Assembly (NCBI RefSeq): GCF_004053875.1
Contig: NZ_SBIP01000003.1
Span: 682,001 to 746,000, forward strand
DNA length: 64,000 nucleotides
Source of the DNA: Neorhizobium lilium
GTDB taxonomy: Bacteria; Pseudomonadota; Alphaproteobacteria; Rhizobiales; Rhizobiaceae
Direction of reading: 5' to 3'
A program made the translations under genes and the position numbers. A model generated the notes under the pieces. That model worked only from the letters and a program-made list of their open reading frames with translations. It had not been told where the DNA came from and searched no databases. Below, piece by piece: positions 27,846-37,329 of this stretch. Position 1 is the stretch's first letter. Each line of letters begins with the position of its first letter.

Positions 27846-29663
27846 TCAGCTACGGCCGAAAAGCCGCTCGATATCGGAAAGCTTCAGTTCGATATAGGTG
27901 GGACGGCCGTGGTTGCAGGTGCCGGAGCCGGGGGTCGCCTCCATCTCCCGCAGCAGGGCATTCATCTCCTCGGGCCTCAGCCTGCGGCCGGAACGCACCG
28001 AACCATGGCAGGCCATGGTTGCGGCGACATATTCCAGCTTTCCGCGCAGGCCGCCCGCAGTGTTCCATTCCGACACCTCGTCTGCCAGATCGCGCACCAG
28101 GGCTGCGGCATCCACTTCCCCCAGCATGGCGGGCGTTTCCCGCACGGCCACGGCGCCCGGCCCGAAACGCTCCACGGCAAGACCCAGCCGGTCGAGCTCC
28201 TTGGCGTGGGTCATCAGACGGTCGCAATCCTCTTCCGGCAGATCCACGATCTCCGGGATGAGCAGAACCTGGGAGGGAAGTCGGTCTGCTTCGAGCGCCT
28301 TGCGCATCGCCTCATAGACCAGGCGTTCATGCGCGGCATGCTGGTCGACGATCACCAGCCCATCCCCCGTCTGGGCGACGATATAGTTTTCGTGCAATTG
28401 CGCCCGCGCGGCACCCAGCCGGTAGCGGGAGATTTCCTCCTGGGCTTGCGGCCGCGCGTCGGACACGCTCTCGGCCCGCGCCGTCGGCACGGCCATGACG
28501 TCGAAATCCTGCTGCTGGCTCTCGGCAAAGTCGCTGGCAGGCTGCGAATGGAGCGGACGGGACGGGGAACTGGTCGCCGCCCAAGGCGTGCGATGGGCGG
28601 CAGCTTGCGCGGGGGGCGCGGAAAAGCCGGGGCGGAAGGCGCGCATCAGCCCGGAGGTTCCGGTCGTCGCGGCACGGTCGCCTTCCCGGTGCAGCGCCTC
28701 GCGGATGGCGCCGACGATCAGCCCGCGCACAAGGCCCGGATCGCGAAAGCGGACATCGGCTTTGGCCGGATGAACATTGACATCGACCAGCGCCGGATCG
28801 AGCGTGATGGAGAGCACTGCGACCGGATAGCGCCCGGAGGGTACACGTTCCGCATAGGCGCCGCGGATCGCCGACAGGATCAGCTTGTCCTGCACCGGCC
28901 GCCCATTCACGAAAGCGAATTGATGGGCCGAATTGCCGCGATGGAAGGTCGGCACGCCCACATGGCCGGACAATGCGACGTCTTCCCGAAGCGCGTCGAT
29001 CTCGATGGCGTTGTCTGGAAATTCCGGCCCCAGCACCTGCGCCATGCGCGTCAGCGGATCGCCGGCCGCTGCCGGAAAGTCCAGCGTAGAGCGGTCCGAA
29101 CCGGAAAGCACGAAGCGGATCTCGGGAAAGGCGATCGCCATCCGCTTCACGACCTCGGTGATCGCCCCGGCCTCGGCCCTTTCGGTCTTGAGGAATTTCA
29201 GCCGTGCGGGCGTCGCAAAGAAGATGTCGCGGACTTCGACCACTGTGCCCGTATTGGCCGGTGCGGGCCTGACGCTGGAGGCGTTCCCGCCCATGACGGC
29301 AACCTGGGCGCCTTCGGTTTCCCCCTGCCGCCGGCTGGTGATCGTCAGCTTGGCCACGGAGCCGATGGAGGGCAGCGCCTCGCCGCGAAAGCCGAGCGTA
29401 CGGATGTCGTCCAGCGTTTCCGAGATCTTGGATGTGCAGTGCCGCCGGATGGCAAGTTCCAGATCCGCCGGCGTCATGCCGGCTCCATTGTCGGTGATGC
29501 GGATCAGGCTCTTGCCGCCGCCGGCCGTCGCAATCTCGATCCTGGTCGCGCCGGCATCGATCGCGTTTTCGATCAACTCCTTCGCAGCACTTGCGGGACG
29601 TTCGATGACTTCCCCGGCGGCGATCTGGTTGATGAGAGTTTCGGGCAGCTGCTTGACGGACAT
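27846..29663 (-). CDS. mutL: DNA mismatch repair protein MutL
   Basis: Couples MutS mismatch recognition to strand cutting. The 605 residues have the GHKL ATPase domain: [16 protein letters not shown] (catalytic Glu, near residue 34), DNGAGM (near 59), [16 protein letters not shown] (near 93) and the FNVHPAK-type [12 protein letters not shown] (near 300). A Pro/Ala/Ser-rich linker (~340-420) precedes the C-terminal dimerisation domain, which contains [13 protein letters not shown] and ends [13 protein letters not shown]. The [11 protein letters not shown] motif is conserved in MutL. The latent endonuclease motif DQHAxxExxxxE is similar to this segment, so nuclease activity is possible. The ATG at 29663 gives the usual [19 protein letters not shown] start (first 19 residues). 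Confidence 0.96.
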   Translation of the reverse strand: MSVKQLPETLINQIAAGEVIERPASAAKELIENAIDAGATRIEIATAGGGKSLIRITDNGAGMTPADLELAIRRHCTSKISETLDDIRTLGFRGEALPSIGSVAKLTITSRRQGETEGAQVAVMGGNASSVRPAPANTGTVVEVRDIFFATPARLKFLKTERAEAGAITEVVKRMAIAFPEIRFVLSGSDRSTLDFPAAAGDPLTRMAQVLGPEFPDNAIEIDALREDVALSGHVGVPTFHRGNSAHQFAFVNGRPVQDKLILSAIRGAYAERVPSGRYPVAVLSITLDPALVDVNVHPAKADVRFRDPGLVRGLIVGAIREALHREGDRAATTGTSGLMRAFRPGFSAPPAQAAAHRTPWAATSSPSRPLHSQPASDFAESQQQDFDVMAVPTARAESVSDARPQAQEEISRYRLGAARAQLHENYIVAQTGDGLVIVDQHAAHERLVYEAMRKALEADRLPSQVLLIPEIVDLPEEDCDRLMTHAKELDRLGLAVERFGPGAVAVRETPAMLGEVDAAALVRDLADEVSEWNTAGGLRGKLEYVAATMACHGSVRSGRRLRPEEMNALLREMEATPGSGTCNHGRPTYIELKLSDIERLFGRS

Positions 29664-29994
29664 TCCATCATTTTCGTGGATTCGTGCATTGATGGAAAGG
29701 CCGAAGGCTGAGTTCTCCCCGTCTTTAGGAAAAGCTCTCATTAATCCCGCCTTAACATAAAGGCCCTATTTTAGTGTTGTTGTGGATGAACCCGGGGAAG
29801 CTTCGCTTCCCGCGACGAGGCGATATGGCGGCCGGCTGGGCACCGCCTTTCAAGGATCGCCAGTCGTTGAGGACTTGCAGCCAGCATGTTTCCAACCTGT
29901 CTTAACGACGACCCGAGGTAAGCGCCGGACCGTGACGACCGACTAAGCAGTGTTCCAGGAAACGCCATCGAGAGGCATGCAGGAGTTTCATCCT
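29664..29994. other. 331-bp divergent intergenic region between mutL and the PAS/receiver gene
   Basis: The region holds a perfect CtrA-type site (29741-29756), an AT-rich tract around 29750-29785, and a hairpin GGGAAGC-TTC-GCTTCCC at 29795-29811, which would lie in the 5' untranslated RNA of the rightward gene if transcription starts near the CtrA site. I see no additional gene. Confidence 0.6.
29741..29756 (+). promoter_or_regulatory. Candidate CtrA binding site
   Basis: TTAATCCCGCCTTAAC is an exact TTAA-N7-TTAAC, the full-length site of the alphaproteobacterial cell-cycle regulator CtrA. It lies 78 bases upstream of mutL and about 240 upstream of the PAS/receiver start. At this base composition fewer than one such site is expected by chance in the window. 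Confidence 0.55.
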
Positions 29995-31662
29995 ATGGAT
30001 GGTTTGGCGTCGGCGGACCCGAACATTCAGACGACAATGCTTGAAGTGATCTCCGAGGGGATCTCCGGGGCCATCCTCGTCTACGACAAGAACGACCGGA
30101 TATTGTTTGCCAGCCAGCAGGTTCTGGCTCTCCTGCCCGTGCCCGAACAATTTCTGGCGCCGGGCACTCGCCTGCGAGACGTCCTGGGCGCTCTTTATGA
30201 CGGAGGGGTCCGCTTCTGCTCCGAGACCAGCTCCTCACGACGCTCCAATAGCCGCGAGGACTGGATTGCCGAGCAGATCGCGATCCTCTGGAGGGAAAAG
30301 GCGGACATCATCGAGCGCCGTGGTCCTGAACGCTGGATCAGCCTATCCAAGCGCCGCCTGTCCTCCGGCTACGGCGTCTGCATCGTCCGTGATGTGTCCG
30401 ATCAGAAGAAGCGCGAGGAAAAGTGGCGGGCCGACATGGAGCGTGTCCAGGTGACCGAGGAGGTCCTCGACAATCTTCCCTTCACGGTCACAGTCAAGGA
30501 TCAGACCCACACCTTCGTCGCCATCAACAAGGCCGCCTGCCGCTTCCACGACAAGACCGCGGAGTCCATTCTCGGCCACAAGGGGGAGCAGTTTCAGCCG
30601 ATCGAACTGCGGGAGCGTCTGGAAGCTATCAACGACCATGTTTTCGAAACGGGCGACGCCCTTCAGTTGCCCGAGCGCCTTACGCGCGCCGATGGTTCGC
30701 AATCCATCGTCGTCGCCAACAAATTCCGTATCGGAAAGCCCGGCCGCTACTATGTCGTAACGGCCATGCAGGATCTTACGCGGTTTCTGACCCCCAGCAG
30801 CACGGGCGAAATCAGGCCTGCCATGATGTGGGAAGAGTTCGTCTCTCTCAGTCTTTGCCAAGGCGAAAAGGACAGGCAGTCGGCAGGGAGCGGATCGGTC
30901 AGTCTCGCCAGCCGCAAGATCCTGGTCGTCTCGGCAGATGCTGAGATGGAACGGGAAGCCATTACGGCACTTTCTGGTCTCCGGGTCGATACATCCTCGG
31001 TCTCCAGTGCGCAGGAGCTGAAGCTCTTCCTTCATCTGGCCTCGGAAGCCGAAATTCAGGTGGATCTCGTCGTCCTCGATGCCAGTCTTCAGGGCGATTG
31101 CGCGGAAATCGCCGCCGCCCATGGCGTGCCGACGGTGGAAATAGCAGCGAACGACATCGAAGACATGCTTGTCTCCAACGTGATGGCGTGCCTTGCAGCA
31201 TCCGGAGATGCCGGCGCGGGTAGCGTTGCCGACGACGGCTGGGAAGTCGTCGAGGAAGCGAAAGACGATACCATCGACGTGCTCGTTGCCGAAGACAACG
31301 AAGTCAACCAGATCGTCTTTTCCCAGATCCTTGAAGGCCTCGGCTATCGCTATGCAATAGCGACGGACGGAGAGCAGGCGGTGCAGCTTTGGCAGGACCG
31401 CGCACCGCAGCTCATCCTCATGGATATCACCCTTCCCCGGCTCAACGGCTTCGAGGCGGCAAGCTCCATCCGGTCGCTGGAAGAGGAGGGGAGCAGGGTG
31501 CCCATCATCGGCGTCCTGCCGCAAGCCTTCGATCGGGACCGCGACGAATGCTTCAGCTCCGGAATGGACGACGTCATCCTCAAGCCGATCAGCCCGGAAG
31601 CCTTGCAGACCGTGTTCAGTAAATTTCTCCATTCCAGACAGGAATTCACCACCCGGAAATAG
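29995..31662 (+). CDS. PAS domain protein with pseudo-receiver and receiver domains
   Basis: A 555-residue signalling protein without a histidine kinase core or output domain. The N-terminal PAS (residues ~10-135, VISEGISGAILVYDKNDRIL) is followed by a coiled-coil linker (DQKKREEKWRADMERVQ) and a second PAS (~150-265). Residues ~300-400 (RKILVVSADAEMEREAITAL, QVDLVVLDASLQ) resemble a degenerate receiver. Residues ~426-545 are a typical receiver: acidic pair in VLVAEDNEVNQ, phospho-acceptor Asp in LILMDITLPRLNG, Lys in DVILKPIS. The switch Thr/Ser position reads GVLPQ, so it is replaced. The ATG at 29995 has AGGAG nine bases upstream; GTG 29950 and ATG 29977 are alternatives. A GGDEF-EAL gene follows. 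Confidence 0.8.
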   Translation: MDGLASADPNIQTTMLEVISEGISGAILVYDKNDRILFASQQVLALLPVPEQFLAPGTRLRDVLGALYDGGVRFCSETSSSRRSNSREDWIAEQIAILWREKADIIERRGPERWISLSKRRLSSGYGVCIVRDVSDQKKREEKWRADMERVQVTEEVLDNLPFTVTVKDQTHTFVAINKAACRFHDKTAESILGHKGEQFQPIELRERLEAINDHVFETGDALQLPERLTRADGSQSIVVANKFRIGKPGRYYVVTAMQDLTRFLTPSSTGEIRPAMMWEEFVSLSLCQGEKDRQSAGSGSVSLASRKILVVSADAEMEREAITALSGLRVDTSSVSSAQELKLFLHLASEAEIQVDLVVLDASLQGDCAEIAAAHGVPTVEIAANDIEDMLVSNVMACLAASGDAGAGSVADDGWEVVEEAKDDTIDVLVAEDNEVNQIVFSQILEGLGYRYAIATDGEQAVQLWQDRAPQLILMDITLPRLNGFEAASSIRSLEEEGSRVPIIGVLPQAFDRDRDECFSSGMDDVILKPISPEALQTVFSKFLHSRQEFTTRK

Positions 31663-31757
31663 CGGACTTGAAGCGCTTCGGGGGTCAAGGCTCGGGCAGG
31701 TGATTTCTTAATCTTTCTGCCGCACTCTTCCGCATTATTGCGGTAGCGGGATTTTAG

Positions 31758-33113
31758 ATGACATTTGCGGGAAACCCATGGCCTCAGGTCAGCCAGCATG
31801 AGCTAAAGGTCATGGCCTATAGCGATCCGCTGACCGGGCTCGGTAACCGCTACCGACTGCGTGACAAGGTGAAGCTTCTGGCCGCCGAGCGGGCCGCCGA
31901 TCCCGCCCCCTTCACCATCTGCATCGCGAACCTCGACGGCTTCAAACCCATCAACGACCTCTTCGGCGCCGAAGCGGGCGATGAGATCCTGTGTCAGGTG
32001 GCGCATCGGTTGAAGGCTTGCATCCCGGACGGCGCAACCGTTACCCGCCACGACGGCGATGAGTTTGCTTTTATATTTCCTCTGGTCTTCGAGCGGATGG
32101 GAGCCGAGCGCATTGGCCAGATGATGAAGGACGTCCTGTCGGCGCCTTACGACCTCGGCGACCGCAATGTTCGGCTTTCCGCTTCCTTCGGCTTTGCCAT
32201 CTATCCCTTTGCCGGGGAGGATTTCGAAGAACTCCTAAAGAGCGCCGAGACCGCGCTCTATCGCTCAAAGCGCCGCGGCCGTGGGCAGATTACCGTCTAT
32301 TCCCGCGAGATTGCGCAGGAAATGAAGCGGGCGACCCAGCTGGAACAGGCGCTGCGCAATGCCATTATCAACGATGCGGTCGATGTGCATTTTCAGCCTA
32401 TCGTTCGGTTGAGCGACGGCGCCCCGGTGGGCTTCGAGGCGCTCGCCCGCTGGAACGACCCCGACCTCGGCTTCGTGTCGCCGGCCGTCTTCGTGCCGCT
32501 GGCGGAAGAACGCGGCTTCATCGATGCGCTGTCTGAAACGCTGCTGCGCAAGGCAGCGGAAGCGGCGCTGTCCTGGCCAAGGGAACTCTTCCTGTCCTTC
32601 AACCTGTCATCCGCGCAGCTGATGGACCCGACCACGACCGAAACCACACTCGCAACGCTTGCACGCGTGGGGCTCGACCCCCATCGGCTGGAGCTGGAAA
32701 TAACCGAAACGGCGGTCATGACATCGGCCGATACCGCCGCCCGGATCATCACCCAACTGCGCAAGGCCGGTGTGCGGATCTCGCTGGACGATTTCGGCAC
32801 CGGCCAGTCGAGCCTTGGCCGTTTGCGGGATTTCACCTTCGACAAGGTCAAGATCGACCAGGCCTTCATCTCGCGCATCACGTCCGATCGCCCCTCCGAG
32901 CACATCGTCAGGGCCATCATCACCATGTGTCAGGGCCTTGACCTGGACGTGGTGGCGGAAGGGATCGAGGAAAAGGCCGATGCGGACAAGCTGAAGGAGC
33001 TCGGTTGCGGCATGGGCCAGGGCTATTATTACGGCAAGCCTGTCGATGGCAACGCGACGCTGCGGTATCTTCAGGAGCACTATCGCGACTTCCTGATGAT
33101 CGAGCGCGGCTAA
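31758..33113 (+). CDS. GGDEF-EAL cyclic-di-GMP protein
   Basis: A 451-residue cytoplasmic protein with GGDEF (residues ~15-180) and EAL (~195-445) domains and no sensory domain. The GGDEF signature is degenerate (HDGDEF), so diguanylate cyclase activity is doubtful; no RxxD inhibitory site precedes it. The EAL domain looks complete: FEALARW, NLSSAQL, LELEITETA, the loop DDFGTGQSSL and VDQAFI-type VKIDQAFISRI, and VAEGIEE. It should therefore act as a c-di-GMP phosphodiesterase, perhaps GTP-regulated through the GGDEF domain, as in other degenerate tandem proteins. It starts 95 bases after the PAS/receiver gene, and the two may form one signalling unit. Confidence 0.88.
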   Translation: MTFAGNPWPQVSQHELKVMAYSDPLTGLGNRYRLRDKVKLLAAERAADPAPFTICIANLDGFKPINDLFGAEAGDEILCQVAHRLKACIPDGATVTRHDGDEFAFIFPLVFERMGAERIGQMMKDVLSAPYDLGDRNVRLSASFGFAIYPFAGEDFEELLKSAETALYRSKRRGRGQITVYSREIAQEMKRATQLEQALRNAIINDAVDVHFQPIVRLSDGAPVGFEALARWNDPDLGFVSPAVFVPLAEERGFIDALSETLLRKAAEAALSWPRELFLSFNLSSAQLMDPTTTETTLATLARVGLDPHRLELEITETAVMTSADTAARIITQLRKAGVRISLDDFGTGQSSLGRLRDFTFDKVKIDQAFISRITSDRPSEHIVRAIITMCQGLDLDVVAEGIEEKADADKLKELGCGMGQGYYYGKPVDGNATLRYLQEHYRDFLMIERG

Positions 33114-33213
33114 AGCGACGCCGCTGACCGGATAGTTTGCGACGCGTCTGGTTGTCGCCAAGCTCGGCAGGGCTGCGCGATGATGGCACTCCCTCAAGCC
33201 TGCGGAGAGCGCC

Positions 33214-35259
33214 ATGTCCGTTTCCAACGACCCTCTTCTGCAGCCCTACCAGCTGAAGCACCTGACGCTGAAGAACAGGCTCATGTCCACCGCCCATGAG
33301 CCGGCCTATTCGGAAGACGGCATGCCCAAGGATCGCTACCGGCTCTACCATCTGGAGAAGGCGAAGGGCGGCATTGCGCTGACCATGACCGCGGGCTCGG
33401 CCATTGTCTCCCATGACAGCCCGCCCGCTTTCGGCAATCTGCATGCCTATCGCGACGAGATCGTGCCGTGGCTGAAGAAGCTGGCGGACGACTGTCATGA
33501 GCACAGCGCGGCCGTGATGATCCAGCTCACGCATCTCGGACGCCGGACCGGCTGGAACAAGGGCGCATGGCTGCCCGTGCTGGCGCCATCCGCCATCCGC
33601 GAGCCGGCCCACCGCGCCTTTCCCAAGGAGATCGAGGATTGGGATATCGAGCGGATCGTGCGCGACTACGCCGATGCCGCGGCGCGCATGCAGGCGGCTG
33701 GACTGGATGGCATCGAATTCGAAGCCTACGGGCATCTGATGGACCAGTTCTGGTCGCCGGCCACCAACCGGCGCGAAGACGAGTTCGGAGGCTCGCTCGA
33801 AAACCGCATGCGGTTCTCGTCGATGGTCATGGAAGCGGTGCGCAAGGCGGTTGGACCGGAATTCATCGTCGGCATCCGCATGGTGGCCGACGAGGATTGG
33901 GACCAGGGACTGAGCCGCGAGGAAGGTGTGGAGATCGCCCGCCGGCTGACAGCCTCCGGCAAGATCGACTTCCTCAACATCATCCGTGGACATATCGACA
34001 GCGACGCGGCGCTGAACGAGGTGATCCCGATCCAGGGCATGCGGACCTCGCCGCATCTGGATTTTGCAGGCGAGGTGAGGGCGGCGACCCGTTTTCCGGT
34101 GTTCCACGCCGCGCGCATCGCCGACGTTGCCACGGCGCGCCATGCCATTGCCGAGGGCAAGCTCGACATGGTGGGGATGACGCGCGCGCATATCGCCGAT
34201 CCGCATATCGGCGCCAAGGTCATGCGCGGCGAGGAAGCCCGCATCCGCCCTTGCGTCGGTGCCACCTACTGTCTCGACCGGATTTACGAGGGCGGTGAAG
34301 CGCTCTGTATTCACAACGCGTCCACGGGACGCGAAGCCGAGCTGCCGCATCAGGTTATCAAGGCCGAGCGCCCACGCAAGGCCGTCGTCGTCGGTGCCGG
34401 ACCGGCCGGACTGGAGGCCGCGCGGGTTCTGGCCGAGCGGGGACATTCGGTCGTCGTGCTGGAGGCTACGGGGGAGGCTGGCGGCCAGGTAAACCTTCTG
34501 GTGCGCAATCCGCGCCGGCGGGAAATGATCGGCATCGTCGACTGGCGTCTGGCCGAGCTGGAGCGCCTAGGCGTCGAGATCCGCTATGGCGTATATGCGG
34601 AAGCCGAGGACGTGCTGGCGCTGGAGCCGGATCTGGTGGTGGTGGCAACGGGAGGCATGGCGCAGGTTCCGCCGCTCGATGAGGGCGAAGACCTCGTGAC
34701 CTCCAGCTGGGATATTCTGGCCGGAGCCGCAAAGGCAGCCGGCCCGGTCTTGCTGTTCGATGATCATGGCGGCCATGCAGGCATGAGCGCGGCCGAGGTC
34801 ATCGCGCAATCGGGTGCGGAACTGGAAATCGTTTCACCGGAGCGGTTCTTCGCGCCGGAAATGGGCGGCATGAATCACGTCCCCTATGCTCGCGCATTTG
34901 CGAAAAACAAAGTCCGCGTGACCATCAACACCCGGCTGAAATCGGTTCGCCGCGACGGCAATGCACTCGTGGCCGTCCTTGGCTCGGATTTCGCGGCCGC
35001 CGCTGTGGAAGAACGGCGTGTCGCCCAAGTTGTGGTGGAGTATGGAACGGCGGCCAATGCCGACCTTTATTTGGCGTTGAAACCGCTGTCTCGAAACCTG
35101 GGTGCGGTGGATTATCCAGCGCTGATAGCACGCAGGACGCCCTTGCCGGCCAAGGCGCCGGATGCCGCGTTCGAGCTTGTCCGGATCGGCGATGCCGTTG
35201 CCAGCCGCAATATCCATGCGGCGATCTACGATGCCGCCCGATACTGCTCATTGCTGTAA
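33214..35259 (+). CDS. Old Yellow Enzyme-like NADH:flavin oxidoreductase, N-methylproline demethylase-like
   Basis: A 681-residue two-part flavoenzyme of the 2,4-dienoyl-CoA reductase / trimethylamine dehydrogenase type. Residues 1-~345 form the FMN TIM barrel (KNRLMSTAHEPAYSEDGMP, IQLTHLGRR, EFEAYGHLMDQFWSPATNRR shortened to GHLMDQFWSP). The Fe-S segment near residues 345-370 reads RPCVGATYC...ALCIHN: the second Cys of the usual CxxC is Ala, as I recall for StcD-like demethylases. From ~388 comes a Rossmann FAD/NAD domain (VVVGAGPAGLEAARVLAERG). Related rhizobial enzymes oxidise N-methylproline in stachydrine breakdown, but no stc genes are adjacent here, so the substrate is open. Confidence 0.82.
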   Translation: MSVSNDPLLQPYQLKHLTLKNRLMSTAHEPAYSEDGMPKDRYRLYHLEKAKGGIALTMTAGSAIVSHDSPPAFGNLHAYRDEIVPWLKKLADDCHEHSAAVMIQLTHLGRRTGWNKGAWLPVLAPSAIREPAHRAFPKEIEDWDIERIVRDYADAAARMQAAGLDGIEFEAYGHLMDQFWSPATNRREDEFGGSLENRMRFSSMVMEAVRKAVGPEFIVGIRMVADEDWDQGLSREEGVEIARRLTASGKIDFLNIIRGHIDSDAALNEVIPIQGMRTSPHLDFAGEVRAATRFPVFHAARIADVATARHAIAEGKLDMVGMTRAHIADPHIGAKVMRGEEARIRPCVGATYCLDRIYEGGEALCIHNASTGREAELPHQVIKAERPRKAVVVGAGPAGLEAARVLAERGHSVVVLEATGEAGGQVNLLVRNPRRREMIGIVDWRLAELERLGVEIRYGVYAEAEDVLALEPDLVVVATGGMAQVPPLDEGEDLVTSSWDILAGAAKAAGPVLLFDDHGGHAGMSAAEVIAQSGAELEIVSPERFFAPEMGGMNHVPYARAFAKNKVRVTINTRLKSVRRDGNALVAVLGSDFAAAAVEERRVAQVVVEYGTAANADLYLALKPLSRNLGAVDYPALIARRTPLPAKAPDAAFELVRIGDAVASRNIHAAIYDAARYCSLL

Positions 35260-35273
35260 ATCCAGACAGCAAA

Positions 35274-35299
35274 CGGGCGACACCCTTAGGTGCCGCCCG
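35274..35299. terminator. Bidirectional terminator-like hairpin
   Basis: Stem CGGGCG-A-CACC / GGTG-C-CGCCCG with a four-base loop lies 15 bases after the oxidoreductase stop and 40 bases before the end of the convergent PRC-barrel gene. No long T-run follows. Confidence 0.6.
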
Positions 35300-35338
35300 C
35301 CAATGATCAGCAGCGTGTGGTCCGTTCCAGGCCCGACC

Positions 35339-35902
35339 TTACTTGGTTGGAGCCGTCGACGGGTTTGTGGCGCTGCCTGCCGCAGGCATGGTCGATGACG
35401 TGGTCGTCGAGTCCTTTGCTGCCTGCTGATCCTGAAGCGTCTTGAACTCCGGTGCTCCCTTGAGCGCATCCGCGGTTTCGGTCGTCGTCAGGCGCACTTC
35501 GGTGTTGTTCTGGGCATCGCGGGTCATATTGATCTTCTCGACCGGAACGGCGACATCCTTTTCGCCGATGCCGAGGAAGCCGCCGACGCCGATCACGGCT
35601 GCAACGATGCGGCCCTTGTTTTCAAAGATCAGGTCGTTGACGTCGCCGATGCTCTCGTTATTGGCGTTGTAGACCGCCTTGCCGATATAATCATTGGCGC
35701 TGATCTGGTTCTCGGCCTGCTGCGTCAGATAGGTGCCGGACGCGGTAGCCGCGTCACCGGCTGGTGCCGGGGCCGCTGCAGTGTCTGCAGCAGGAGCAGT
35801 TGTTGTGGGAGCAGCGGGGCTCGTCTGAGCGAATACCGGAGCTGCGGCGGTCGATGCCACCAGAACTGCAGCAGCTGCCATCGTACCAAGGGTCTTCTTC
35901 AT
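35339..35902 (-). CDS. Secreted PRC-barrel domain protein
   Basis: A 187-residue exported protein. Residues 1-~26 are a signal peptide (MKKTLGTMAAAAVLVASTAA ending APVFAQ). A Thr/Ala/Pro-rich low-complexity linker follows to about residue 60. The PRC-barrel lies at ~68-145: SANDYIGKAVYNANNESIGDVNDLIF shortened to YIGKAVYNANNESIGDVNDL, GRIVAAVIGVGGFLGIGEKDV and VPVEKI. The C-terminus is again Ser/Thr/Ala-rich. The protein is expected in the periplasm; similar rhizobial proteins have no defined role. The ATG at 35902 has AGAGGA upstream and gives a proper signal peptide. Single gene. Confidence 0.85.
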   Translation of the reverse strand: MKKTLGTMAAAAVLVASTAAAPVFAQTSPAAPTTTAPAADTAAAPAPAGDAATASGTYLTQQAENQISANDYIGKAVYNANNESIGDVNDLIFENKGRIVAAVIGVGGFLGIGEKDVAVPVEKINMTRDAQNNTEVRLTTTETADALKGAPEFKTLQDQQAAKDSTTTSSTMPAAGSATNPSTAPTK

Positions 35903-36088
35903 AGCGATCCATCCTCTTGCTTTTACGCGTTCAGGCGGCTCGATTTTCCAGTCCGTGTGACCAGTATTTGCCGAGCCGTCTGAATAGGAAATGACCACGA
36001 GCACGAATGGTTCCGTCGCATAATGCTGTTATTTTAGGCAAATGCAGCGGAACATCGGCAATTTTCTGTAGGTTTTGGCTCCTACGCG

Positions 36089-36970
36089 TCAAAGCATATA
36101 GTGTGGCTCATCCTGGCCCCGGATAGGCACAGACAGGCTGAAGACGACGCCTGCGAGAGGATCTGCAGCCCTGGCCGCCTCGTCCAACCCTTCCCGTGCC
36201 GAAGTCACCGCGATCCTGCCTTCGCCGATGAACACCGGGCAGGTAGTCTGCTTGGCCGGAAGACGATAGCGGGCGAGATGTTCGCCGGTCGGGCTGTAGC
36301 AATCCACCGCACCTTGCCCCCAGCGCGCATTCCAGATTTTGCCTTCGCTGTCGCAGATGGAGCCGTCGATCCCACCCGGCTGTCCCGCCTGGTCCACGAA
36401 CACTTCGGCTTCGCCTTGCGGCAGTCCGGTGGCGGGATCCAGCGCCACCCGCATCATCCGGTTCACTTTCGTATCGACAAAATAGCCGGTCGCCCCGTCG
36501 GGCGAGAAGCAGATGGAATTGGGAATGCCGACCTCGCGGAAAAGAGGTGTCACGGCACCTTTCGCCACGTGGTAGATCGCCCCCGCCGCTGCTTCCCCGG
36601 TCTTGCTCATCGTGCCGATCCACAGACTGCCGGAGGGGTGCACCCGCCCGTCGTTCGAGCGGTTGCCCGGCTTGTCCGGTTCTAGCTCGCAGTGAAGGGA
36701 GAGTTCGCCCGTCGCGCGATCGCGAATGAAAAGACCCTTTTCACTGGCGATAAGCTGACGCTCGGCATCGATGCGGGCGACGACGCTCGCCATGAAGGGC
36801 AGTGCATGGCTCGTATGGTGATTCGTCGCCAGCTCGAGTTCATGGAGGATCTTGCCGACGATATCGAACCACCACAACGTGCCGGTTGCGGCCTCGAAAC
36901 TTGGGCCTTCGCCCAGTTCGCACAACAAAGGCGACAGAACGGCGCCGCTGAATTCATGGGTCGTCGTCAT
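36089..36970 (-). CDS. SMP-30/gluconolactonase family protein
   Basis: A 293-residue six-bladed beta-propeller lactonase. Expected metal ligands are visible: Glu in CELGEGPSFE (near residue 20), Asn in GIPNSICFSPDG (near 150) and Asp in GGIDGSICDSEGKIWNARWG (near 200-220). Family members hydrolyse sugar lactones such as gluconolactone or L-arabinonolactone. No sugar transporter or dehydrogenase is adjacent, so the substrate is unknown. The gene is alone on its strand, with a purine-rich Shine-Dalgarno (GAGGAGAA) just upstream. Confidence 0.87.
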   Translation of the reverse strand: MTTTHEFSGAVLSPLLCELGEGPSFEAATGTLWWFDIVGKILHELELATNHHTSHALPFMASVVARIDAERQLIASEKGLFIRDRATGELSLHCELEPDKPGNRSNDGRVHPSGSLWIGTMSKTGEAAAGAIYHVAKGAVTPLFREVGIPNSICFSPDGATGYFVDTKVNRMMRVALDPATGLPQGEAEVFVDQAGQPGGIDGSICDSEGKIWNARWGQGAVDCYSPTGEHLARYRLPAKQTTCPVFIGEGRIAVTSAREGLDEAARAADPLAGVVFSLSVPIRGQDEPHYML

Positions 36971-37329
36971 TCAGAATTCTCCTCATTCATAGTGCCAGCC
37001 TCTGTAGAGGATCGGTGGGTCCATGTCGAAGTCTTGGAGACGCAAGGGAAGTGCTTCGAACACTTACCCCCTTATAAAACAGTGAACCGACGAACCGGAC
37101 GATTTACAAATCCGAGCGAATGTCGTCATCATTGGTGCAGCCGTCCAGTGAAACGATTTCAGCCCGTTTTTATAATCTGCATCAGACATAACATCGAATT
37201 GCAACCAGACGCGCAAAGCGCGAAAGACTGTAGCAAGCCTCAGCTATTACTGGCTATTTGGCGTGGCGATCCAACCAGTGGTCGATTGGTCCGTTCATAC
37301 AACGGCTGGTCCGAACGAAGAAGTAGAAG
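36971..37329. other. 359-bp divergent region between SMP-30 gene and LuxR-type regulator
   Basis: AT-richer than its neighbours. It holds the leader of the SMP-30 gene, a good promoter pointing at the regulator gene (37148-37176), a CGCGCAAAGCGCG palindrome near 37211-37223, and the dyad CCGTT-CATAC-AACGG (about 37290-37305) 25 bases before the regulator start, a possible self-operator. No further gene is visible. Confidence 0.55.
37148..37176 (+). promoter_or_regulatory. Predicted promoter of the LuxR-type gene
   Basis: GTGAAA and a consensus TATAAT (37171-37176) separated by 17 bases. The start would fall near 37183, leaving a leader of about 145 bases before the ATG at 37330. Confidence 0.55.

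Noticed and set aside
27783..29711. A 642-codon open frame on the plus strand opposite mutL
   Set aside because: It is antisense to a clear mutL, is rich in Arg/Gly/His/Pro as expected for shadow frames in GC-rich DNA, and shows no family motif.
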